48,268 nt of DNA from Sphingomonadales bacterium (GTDB lineage: Bacteria > Pseudomonadota > Alphaproteobacteria > Sphingomonadales > Sphingomonadaceae), in contig JAIXPM010000189.1 of assembly GCA_027486275.1 (NCBI GenBank), forward strand, positions 1 through 48,268. Direction: 5' to 3'. This document shows, piece after piece, positions 1 to 7,019 of this stretch. Below the pieces are notes generated by a model that was not told where the DNA came from, ran no database searches, and worked only from the letters and a program-made list of their open reading frames with translations. Numbering within the stretch: the first letter of the stretch is position 1; every line of letters starts with the position of its first letter. A program made the position numbers and the translations under genes.

Positions 1-2762
1 ACATTGCCGGCGACCGTGGGCCCGTCGAGAAATGCCAGTGTGCCACTGTTGGTGATCGTCCCGGCGTTCATGGCGCCAGATGCAGCCAGCAAGCCGGCGT
101 TCGCGATGTCTCCAACGGTTCCGCCGGCTGCAATACGAAGTTCGCCACTAGCGGCGTTCGTGATCCCGCCGGTATTGGCTGACGCATTGAACGAAATCGT
201 TCCGGCATTGTTGATGTTGCCTGTTGTGGCCGCAGCACCCAGTGAAATCACGCCCGTGTTTGCGATGTTGCCCAGGTCCGCTTCGCCAGCAATGCCCAGA
301 TTCCCGGCATTGTTGATGTTGCCCGTTGTGGCCGCAGCACCCAGCGAAATCACACCCGTGTTTGCGATGTCGGCCAGGTTCGCTTCGCCAGCAATGCTCA
401 GGGACCCGGCATTGGTGATGAAACCCGACGTGATCGTGGAACGCGCCGCGACAACGCCCTGCCCGCGGATCACCACGGTCCGCAGACGCTCTGGGCCGGC
501 AAAATCCACAAACCCTGCGTTCACCACAAGATTGCCGCCCAGCGTTTCGTCCATCATGCGGCCGATTGCGTCCTGGAAGCCGGTGCTCACCGTCCCGTTG
601 TTGACCGTAAGGCCTGACAAACGGTTCTGGTTGGTGAAATACGCCGTGCCGCTATAGCCGGCGCTGTTGATCACAAGCGTGCCGTTGGTGAAGCGCCCGG
701 CCATGACAGCCCAGTCATTATCGGATGTCAGTTTGTCGTAAACGGCGATGCGCCCGATGAGACCATTCAGGTTGACGTTGTTGACAAGCGTAACCGCACC
801 GGCGCCGAAATCCGAACCGAAGATCAGCGTGCTGCCATTACCAACAAAGCCGCTGCTGCCCCAGGTCAGCGTTTGGCCGCCGGAGGACACGGTCTTGCCG
901 AAGTTGAGCGTGAGACCATCTTCTCCGGCCGCGAAGCCGCCGCTGCCCGACCAGTTCACCTGGTTTGGCAAAACGGTTCCAACCCGGCGAACGATGTCGC
1001 CCGAGGTCAGGAGAACGCCCGCAGTATTGTTGGAAAGCGTCGCGGCAGGGCCAGTGCCACCAATGGTGCCAGTGCCGTTGAAATTTATCCGGCTGTCGGC
1101 GTGGATGCCCGCGCCGATATCGGCTTCCAGCGTTGCGCCGCTGATGAACGTTGTGCCCGAATAGCTGTTCTCACCCGCAAACTGGACGAGACCGCCGCCG
1201 CCAATCTGAATGCTGGCCCCGTCGCCGGAACGCAGCGAAGCGCCGTCGATGCTGGCGGCACTGTTGTCGGCAATGGAACCCTCAAATCGGATTGTGTTGC
1301 CCAGGCCGGGCCGCAGATTGACGATGCCGCCCTTCATGACAAACAGGTCTGTCCCTGCTGCCTGTCCGGCCTCACCATCGTTATTGCTGCTGCCGCCCAG
1401 GATATAGTTATCGGCAAACAGCGCGTTGCCAGCGATATTCAGCGTTCCGCCCTTCGCAACGAAGATCGCGCCGCCAAAGCCAGAGCCGCCGCCGCCGCCG
1501 ACATCATCGCCATTGGAACCCACGCCGGCACCGAAGCCGGCCGCGCCGCCAGCACCGGCATCGCCGTCCAAATAATCATCGCCGACGCCGCCAAAGGCAC
1601 CGGATGCTCCACCAGCACCGCCAACGCCGCCGGACGCACCACCAGCGCCAAATGCGCTGACGCCGCCGGCTCCACCCGAGCCGCCGCCGCCGCCGACAGC
1701 ACCGCTGGTGCCAACAGCAAAGCCGCCGAAACCGCCGGCCCCGCCGGTACCGCCGCTGAAGAAGCCGCCGCCGTCTCCGCCGGTGCCGCCGCTGCCGCCA
1801 TCGCCGCCCGAACCGGAAGCGCCCAGCTGATAGGCTGTCACGGTCGTGGCAATCAGATAGGCTGTGTCGCCCAGCAGGCGTACCAGCTCTTCTCTGGCAT
1901 CCACGGCTTCAGCCGCTGCCATCTCGGTAAATTGTGTGGCAAGCGTCACGAACAAAGGCGCCAGGGCTGCGGTCGTCGGGCCGCCCGCATTGACCCCAGC
2001 AGCTGCGGCAACGGACAGTGCAGTCATCTGAATCGCGATCGCAGCGAAATCTGAGCCTTCTTTGATCGTCTTGGCGAGCTGGACGGTATCGTAGGCGACA
2101 TTGAGTGCAGCGAGCACCGTATCCGCTGTCACGGCAAGACCGTTGGAGCCGGCACCGCCCAATCCGCCTTGACCGCCAACGCCCACATCGGCGTTGCCAC
2201 CGTTGAAGCCGCCAAAACCAGCGCCGCCCTTGCCGCCATCAAAATTGGCGAAACCAACGTCCGAGTTGGCACCATTCGGGCCGGCTCCAGCCGTGCCGGG
2301 CGAAACCAGCCCATTCATGGAACCGCCAATGGATCCAACGCCGCCGATACCGCCTTCAGCGGTGTTGCTGCGGAGCGTAACGTTGGAAAGCGTAAGCGTG
2401 TGGCTATCATCGACGAAGAACACGCCGCCAAGCCCGGCGCCGGCGCCGCTTCCATCACCGCCGCGCGCAGCGAAATTCGAAAAGATCGTGTTTGTATCAT
2501 CGGCGCCCACAGTCAGGCTCTTGCCGGCCGAAGCCGCAGCGGCTCCCTGCAACGGAACAACAACCAATGCACCCGACGGCGTCGAATTGATCACATTCGG
2601 GTTGGATGCGCCGTTCTGAACGACGTCAGTGATGACGTAACCAGCCCCTCCATTGCCGTCGATCAATGCTTCGCGCGGAATGGCAACAGCAGGCGATGCG
2701 GCCAGTGCGACGCTGGCGGCCATGACCGAAGCTGATACGCGGAGGAGATGCTTATTTTTCAT
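1..2762 (-). CDS. Glycine-rich autotransporter/adhesin-like surface protein, 3' end outside window
   Basis: The minus strand is open from an ATG at 2762 to the window edge, 920 residues without a stop where I translated it (both ends and several interior stretches). It starts with a clear signal peptide (MKNKHLLRVSASVMAASVAL..., likely cut after SPAVA). Next comes a region with a right-handed beta-helix look, then a long Gly/Ala-rich stretch at about residues 310-430 (runs such as GGTGGAGGFGGFAVG). After that come motifs typical of autotransporter passengers (NSYSGTTFISGATLEADIG, SGTLAFLDGPTVAGN) and 34-residue tandem repeats. A C-terminal beta-barrel would lie beyond the window and cannot be seen. 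A weak GGAA lies 5 nt before the ATG. The function is probably secreted adhesion or surface structure; the substrate is unknown. It is transcribed away from the catabolic cluster and shares no overlap with it. The plus-strand alanine/proline-rich frames here are shadows of its GC-rich codons. Confidence 0.8.
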   Translation of the reverse strand, partial: MKNKHLLRVSASVMAASVALAASPAVAIPREALIDGNGGAGYVITDVVQNGASNPNVINSTPSGALVVVPLQGAAAASAGKSLTVGADDTNTIFSNFAARGGDGSGAGAGLGGVFFVDDSHTLTLSNVTLRSNTAEGGIGGVGSIGGSMNGLVSPGTAGAGPNGANSDVGFANFDGGKGGAGFGGFNGGNADVGVGGQGGLGGAGSNGLAVTADTVLAALNVAYDTVQLAKTIKEGSDFAAIAIQMTALSVAAAAGVNAGGPTTAALAPLFVTLATQFTEMAAAEAVDAREELVRLLGDTAYLIATTVTAYQLGASGSGGDGGSGGTGGDGGGFFSGGTGGAGGFGGFAVGTSGAVGGGGGSGGAGGVSAFGAGGASGGVGGAGGASGAFGGVGDDYLDGDAGAGGAAGFGAGVGSNGDDVGGGGGSGFGGAIFVAKGGTLNIAGNALFADNYILGGSSNNDGEAGQAAGTDLFVMKGGIVNLRPGLGNTIRFEGSIADNSAASIDGASLRSGDGASIQIGGGGLVQFAGENSYSGTTFISGATLEADIGAGIHADSRINFNGTGTIGGTGPAATLSNNTAGVLLTSGDIVRRVGTVLPNQVNWSGSGGFAAGEDGLTLNFGKTVSSGGQTLTWGSSGFVGNGSTLIFGSDFGAGAVTLVNNVNLNGLIGRIAVYDKLTSDNDWAVMAGRFTNGTLVINSAGYSGTAYFTNQNRLSGLTVNNGTVSTGFQDAIGRMMDETLGGNLVVNAGFVDFAGPERLRTVVIRGQGVVAARSTITSGFITNAGSLSIAGEANLADIANTGVISLGAAATTGNINNAGNLGIAGEADLGNIANTGVISLGAAATTGNINNAGTISFNASANTGGITNAASGELRIAAGGTVGDIANAGLLAASGAMNAGTITNSGTLAFLDGPTVAGN
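202..417 (-). repeat. 102-bp tandem repeat inside the adhesin gene
   Basis: Two nearly identical 102-bp units (202-303 and 304-405) and the start of a third (from 406) each begin with ccggcattgttgatgttgcc or a close variant. They keep the reading frame and encode a 34-residue unit containing NIANTGVISLGAAATTGNIN. Repeats of this kind are usual in beta-helical passenger domains, one or more coils per unit, and can change copy number by recombination. Confidence 0.85.
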
Positions 2763-3276
2763 GTTTGTTCCATTTAAAGACGCAATAATTCAGCGAGCCC
2801 CGCAAATTTGCAGAGCAGCGAAGCAGCGCTATCTTAGATCGGCGCGTCCTAAATCATTAATGACCCATTCAGCGCCACCGAAACAACGATCTAATCGGAT
2901 GCGAATTGGTTCTAATAAATATTTACCTTGGGTGAAGCGTTTTACGCTTAATATTTGCAAGTTGTTCAACACTACTGAGCGATACGCCCGGTTGGTGTTG
3001 AAAGCGCAGAGCAACAGCCGGGCAATTTTCGAGACGCTGGCAAGCTTCACCAGCCGCGTGAAAAGCCGGTACGCCATGTGCATTTGAGCGAGAGCGGGCA
3101 GGCAATCGTCGCTGACAGAACAGTAAGACAGAGCGAGGGCGTCGGAGGCTCTGCAAGCGCGTTGCCCTGCGGCACAGATGGCAATTGCAGAAAATTATGT
3201 TGGCCTGCCAGTTTGAAACCGCTGGGTCGGATCTGGAAGCAACAGCCGCCGCGTTGCGCAATCTGGCCGTCTTATG
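2763..3276. other. Intergenic region between the divergent adhesin and ThuA genes
   Basis: About 510 bp without a convincing gene. The first 200 bp are AT-richer than the surroundings and should hold the adhesin promoter. Short frames on both strands (for example minus 2923-3261) have no recognisable domain, unusual composition and no Shine-Dalgarno sequence. The right end runs into the palindromic operator candidate at 3277. Confidence 0.5.
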
Positions 3277-3292
3277 TACGGTCTAGTTCGTG
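3277..3292. promoter_or_regulatory. Candidate TetR-type operator, copy 1 (upstream of ThuA gene)
   Basis: TACGGTCTAGTTCGTG, 24 bp before the ThuA-protein ATG. It is a variant of the 16-bp palindrome TACGAACTAGTTCGTA that also occurs at 10050, 11906 and 16824, each time in a promoter region of this cluster. The right half (CTAGTTCGT) is perfect; the left half has diverged. Confidence 0.55.
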
Positions 3293-3315
3293 CAACGACA
3301 TTCAGGGGTAGTGCA

Positions 3316-4245
3316 ATGCGGTTGATGGTACGAATGACCGCGATTTGCTTGGCCGCTCTTCCCGTGGCGAGCGCAGCAGCGCAGCAACCCGCCCCTGGAG
3401 TGAGCGCTGCGCCCGCCGGCCCACCGCGCGGTTATCGCGATCCCTATGCCGACAAGAAGCGCCTGCTGATCATCGCCGATCTGTCTACCGGCAACCAATC
3501 TGCCCATATTGGATCCAGCCATGCCGTATCGGTAATCGAACAGATCGGGCGAAAGGCCGGGGCGTATATCTCCATCATCCGCACCGATACGGATCTGGTG
3601 ACCAAGGGCGAGGTGTGGGGCATAGGCGCGTATGCCAAGGGTGGCCCGCGGCAGGCGCGCGGACGCAACCTCGATTATTTCGATGCCGTGCTATTTTATA
3701 CCAATGGCGAAACCCGGATGACTCCGCAGCAGAAACAGGATCTGCTGGATTTTGTCGCAAAGGACGGCAAGGGCTTTATCGGCGTGCACACCGCCACGGC
3801 GACCGCCGTCAGTTGGCCAGAATATAGCCAGATGCTGGGTGGAAATTTCGATAATCACCCGTGGGGCATCAAAAGCGCGAAGATCATCGTGGAACGGCCG
3901 GATTTTCCGGCGATGAAGAAGCTGAAAACCGGCAGCGCGCTGCTTGATGAGCATTACCAGATGCTGCCGACGCCCTATTCACGTGCCGATGTCGATGTGC
4001 TTGCGCGGCTGGATACGCGCGGTCTGGATCTCACCCTGCCCGGTGTTCACCGCAAGGATGGCGATTTTCCGGTGGCGTGGATCAAGTCGTACGGCAAAGG
4101 CAGGGTGTTTTATTCTGGCTTGGGCCACCCTGATGCCGCCTGGGATGATCCGCGGGTTCAGGCGTTGTTTCTGGAAGGCATCAAGTGGGCGATCAATGGC
4201 GGGCAGGCGCCCCGCCCGCACCCGATGACGCCGGCGCCGAAATAG
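3316..4245 (+). CDS. Secreted ThuA-domain protein
   Basis: 309 residues beginning MRLMVRMTAICLAALPVA, a signal peptide ending near ASAAAQ, so a periplasmic or secreted protein. The rest matches the ThuA fold (a class I glutamine-amidotransferase-like fold): a first strand RLLIIADLS, the strand YFDAVLFYTNGE, GFIGVHTATATA, and the C-terminal pattern FPVAWIKSYGKGRVFYSGLG characteristic of the family. ThuA-like proteins occur in sugar and polyol catabolic operons, but their reaction is largely unknown. The start at 3316 is preceded by AGGGGT (3304-3309). The upstream palindrome ties it to the quinate/shikimate regulon, so a role in handling a sugar-like cyclitol (quinate, shikimate or a conjugate) is an inference. 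It ends 3 bp before the convergent quiC gene. Confidence 0.8.
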   Translation: MRLMVRMTAICLAALPVASAAAQQPAPGVSAAPAGPPRGYRDPYADKKRLLIIADLSTGNQSAHIGSSHAVSVIEQIGRKAGAYISIIRTDTDLVTKGEVWGIGAYAKGGPRQARGRNLDYFDAVLFYTNGETRMTPQQKQDLLDFVAKDGKGFIGVHTATATAVSWPEYSQMLGGNFDNHPWGIKSAKIIVERPDFPAMKKLKTGSALLDEHYQMLPTPYSRADVDVLARLDTRGLDLTLPGVHRKDGDFPVAWIKSYGKGRVFYSGLGHPDAAWDDPRVQALFLEGIKWAINGGQAPRPHPMTPAPK

Positions 4246-4248
4246 GCT

Positions 4249-6120
4249 TCAGTCGGCAGGCGGTTTGAAGCGGGCCTGGGCGGCGAGGCGGACCACGGCA
4301 TTGGCGGCGCCATAGCCATGATAGGCGCGGCGCTCGACGACTTCGAAGAAGACGCGGCGGGCAAAGGCGCGGCTGTAGAGTTGGAAATACTCCGCCTCGC
4401 CATCCCGGTCATAAAGAATATTGTGCGCGCGCAGCCGATCGACCAGCACCGGATCGAGGCCGAAGCGTGCTTCAATATCGTCATAATAATTGGGCGGGAT
4501 TGGCAGCAGGTCGAGCCCGTTGGCGGATGCAGCCGCAGCCGCGGCGAATATGTCGGGGCAGGCAAAGGCGATATGCTGTACCCCGGCCCCGAAATAATGT
4601 TGGACAAAGCGCGACGAGAGGGTCTGCCCGCTTTGGCTGCCATTGAGGGTGATGCGGATGCCTTTGCCCGGCGATTCAACCGCCTGACTGTGCACAAGTC
4701 CCAGCGTGTCGGCGATGTCGATCTGTGGGGTCTTGGTCATCCCGAACAACGTCACATAAAACAGCTGCCAGCTCAGAAACTCTTCGTGCGTCATCGTCTG
4801 CGCGACGTGGTCGATCTGCGTCAGGCCGAGCGGCTGCCCAGCGCGAGCGGCGGGGACTGGCACAGGAAACTCATGCGCCCAAACGGCGTCTTCGCTACCC
4901 TTCGCGATGAGGTGCAGCAGGCTGCCGCCCACCGCTCGGACGCCGGGCAGTTCCATCTCGTCCTGCCCGACCGCTTGTTCGAACAGCGGCACACCCAGGG
5001 CGCGGGCGCGTTCCAGCGCAGCAGAAACATCATCCACTTCCAGCCCGAGAGCGCACACTGAAGCGCCGTGCATGATGTCGAAACTGTGCGCAAAGCCTTC
5101 GGGTTCGGAATTGACGACGATGTTGATGTCGCCCTGACACCAGCGGGTCACGTCCTTGCGGCGGTGGCGTCCGGTGGCACGAAAACCCAGCGCCGCGAGC
5201 ATCTGCCCCAAAGCGGCCGCTTCTTCGTGGCTCGCGGCAAATTCGATGAAAACCATGCGCTCGCTGTGCACTGGCGGTGGTATCTGAGGCGTGAGCGGGC
5301 TGCGCGGGCGCCTTGCCACCGCGTCGTGCAGCGCCAGCAGCGAACGGTTGCCATCCTGCGCGACATTGCTGGCTGAACCGGCGCGGAAGCGGTCGTTGAA
5401 GATCTCCAGGCTCCACCAGCCGTCATAGCCGGTACGCCAGATTGCTTCGGCCCAATCGGTGACGGCCAAATCGCCTTGGCCGGGCATGCAGCGGAAATGC
5501 CGGCTCCACTGCAGCAACTCCATGTCGAGCCGGGGTGCATCGGCAACCTGGACCAGAAACAGTTTCTCGGGCCGGATGTCGCCGATACTGCTCGAAGGGA
5601 TGCCGCGCGAAAGGGAGTGAAAGGTATCGAGGATCAGGCCGATTGCCGGATGATCGGTGTCGCGCACCAGTGCCCATGCCTCGCGATGGTCGTTGACGTG
5701 CAGTCCCCACGCCAATGCTTCATAGCCGACCTTGAGCCCGCGAGCCGCCGCGCGGTCGCCCAGTTCATGCAGATCGGCGATCATGCGCGGCCGATCGGGC
5801 AGGGCAAGCGGCGAGCAGTTGGAGCACAGCAACACAAGCGGCGCGCCCAGTTCGGCCATCACATCGAACTTGCGCTCCATGCGCTCGAAAGCCCGGGTGC
5901 GTTGCGGTTCCGGCATGGCTTCCAGATCGCGGAAGGGCTGGAACAACGTGATAGTGAGGCCAAGGTCGGCGGCGATGGCGGCGACATCGCGCGGGCGGCC
6001 TGGAAAGGTGATGAGATCGGTTTCGAAAATCTCGACACCTTGAAAGCCGGCAGCGGCGACGGCGGCCAGCTTTTGCTCCAGCGTGCCGCTGAGCGACACG
6101 GTGGCGATTGAACGCTTCAT
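4249..6120 (-). CDS. quiC: 3-dehydroshikimate dehydratase fused to an HPPD-like domain
   Basis: 623 residues. It converts 3-dehydroshikimate to protocatechuate, the step joining quinate/shikimate breakdown to ring cleavage. The N-terminal half (about 1-275) is a TIM barrel of the sugar-phosphate isomerase type with the expected metal ligands: E134 (GYEALAWG), D165 (LDTFHS), Q191 (LVQVADAP) and E239 (SLEIFND). The C-terminal half (about 285-620) is two vicinal-oxygen-chelate modules related to 4-hydroxyphenylpyruvate dioxygenase. An apparently complete 2-His-1-Glu iron site is present: H438 (QIDHVAQ), H516 (VQHIAFA), E593 (FFEVVERR). This two-domain layout and length match bacterial QuiC1/QsuB-type enzymes. 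Its ATG overlaps the aroE stop (ATGA), the third gene of a coupled unit starting at the TonB receptor. The role of the second domain is not known. Confidence 0.93.
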   Translation of the reverse strand: MKRSIATVSLSGTLEQKLAAVAAAGFQGVEIFETDLITFPGRPRDVAAIAADLGLTITLFQPFRDLEAMPEPQRTRAFERMERKFDVMAELGAPLVLLCSNCSPLALPDRPRMIADLHELGDRAAARGLKVGYEALAWGLHVNDHREAWALVRDTDHPAIGLILDTFHSLSRGIPSSSIGDIRPEKLFLVQVADAPRLDMELLQWSRHFRCMPGQGDLAVTDWAEAIWRTGYDGWWSLEIFNDRFRAGSASNVAQDGNRSLLALHDAVARRPRSPLTPQIPPPVHSERMVFIEFAASHEEAAALGQMLAALGFRATGRHRRKDVTRWCQGDINIVVNSEPEGFAHSFDIMHGASVCALGLEVDDVSAALERARALGVPLFEQAVGQDEMELPGVRAVGGSLLHLIAKGSEDAVWAHEFPVPVPAARAGQPLGLTQIDHVAQTMTHEEFLSWQLFYVTLFGMTKTPQIDIADTLGLVHSQAVESPGKGIRITLNGSQSGQTLSSRFVQHYFGAGVQHIAFACPDIFAAAAAASANGLDLLPIPPNYYDDIEARFGLDPVLVDRLRAHNILYDRDGEAEYFQLYSRAFARRVFFEVVERRAYHGYGAANAVVRLAAQARFKPPAD

Positions 6121-7019
6121 GTGGCCTTGGCCGGAGCGAACTGATCAAAGCTCGCGCGCATGCGGATGATGTCGGCGGTGCAGCCGGTCAACAGGGCGAA
6201 GGCGGCAGCGGCCTGACCGATCACCATGGCACTGCCATCAATCACCGTGCAGCCCCGGCGCCGACCTTCAGCCACAAGCGCCGTTTCCAGCGGCACATAA
6301 ACGATATCCGTCAACCACAGGTGCGGCCCCAGGCTTTCGGCCGGGACGGGAAGACCGGGCATCTTGGCCATGCCCATAGGTGTGGCATTGACCATTCCAT
6401 CGGCGGCAGCGAGGGCAACGACCAGATCGCCGCCGATGCTGATGCGGCGTGACGGATACTGGGCCCGCAGCCGTTCAGCCAGCGCGCTGGCTCGCTCATT
6501 ATCGATATCGAACAGTTGGAGATGATTGACGCCGTGCATCATCAGCGCGTGGGCGGTGGCGGCACCCGCACCTCCTGCGCCCACCTGCACGACTGAGCTG
6601 TAGGGCCGGTCGCACAGTCCGCGGGCGAGACTGTCGGCAAAGCCGATAACATCGGTGTTGTGACCGACGGCTCGACCGTCCTTCAGGACGATGGTGTTCA
6701 CTGCCCCGACGTCGCGAGCCTGCGGCGACAGTTCATCGAGAAGGCCGATAACCGCCTGCTTGTAGGGGTAGGTGACGTTACACCCCGCCGCACCCACCGT
6801 GTGGAGTGCGGCCAGCAGGCGCGGCAAATCCGCCTCGGTCCAGCCACGCTGGGCGAAGTCGAACAGCATATAGAGCAGGCGAAGCCCCTGCGCGCGGGCT
6901 TCGCCTTCATGCAGCCAGGGCGAACGCGAAGCAGCGATATCGCGGCCAATCAGGCCAACCAGATGTGGGTTTCTGGTCACCACATCTGCCATCGCTGCTG
7001 CGTTCGCCCCTTCCGCCAT
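6117..7019 (-). CDS. aroE: Shikimate/quinate 5(3)-dehydrogenase, probably NAD-dependent and catabolic
   Basis: 300 residues of the AroE/YdiB family, interconverting shikimate and 3-dehydroshikimate (or quinate and 3-dehydroquinate). Visible features: the substrate-binding SRSPWLH (31-37), the catalytic lysine K87 in NVTYPYKQ, D123 in NTD, and a Rossmann motif GAGGAGAA (147-154). The second strand ends LFDID (D171, D173) where biosynthetic, NADP-using enzymes usually have an NRT-type arginine. That suggests NAD, which is typical of degradative enzymes. Its ATG overlaps the TonB receptor stop (TGATG), and its own stop overlaps the quiC start. So it is translated with uptake and dehydratase genes rather than with biosynthetic aro genes. 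Which of the two substrates is preferred cannot be read from sequence. Confidence 0.9.
   Translation of the reverse strand: MAEGANAAAMADVVTRNPHLVGLIGRDIAASRSPWLHEGEARAQGLRLLYMLFDFAQRGWTEADLPRLLAALHTVGAAGCNVTYPYKQAVIGLLDELSPQARDVGAVNTIVLKDGRAVGHNTDVIGFADSLARGLCDRPYSSVVQVGAGGAGAATAHALMMHGVNHLQLFDIDNERASALAERLRAQYPSRRISIGGDLVVALAAADGMVNATPMGMAKMPGLPVPAESLGPHLWLTDIVYVPLETALVAEGRRRGCTVIDGSAMVIGQAAAAFALLTGCTADIIRMRASFDQFAPAKAT

Noticed and set aside
202..417. Tandem repeats considered as a CRISPR array
   Set aside because: The 102-bp units are contiguous, coding and in frame, with no spacer structure and no cas genes nearby.
4..2735. Several long plus-strand frames rich in Ala, Pro and Gly
   Set aside because: They are antisense shadows of the adhesin gene; they lack starts with ribosome sites and any domain, while the minus frame has a signal peptide and coherent repeats.
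2923..3261. Minus-strand frame of 112 codons upstream of the ThuA gene
   Set aside because: Arginine-rich, no ribosome site, no recognisable domain, and it overlaps other equally poor frames.
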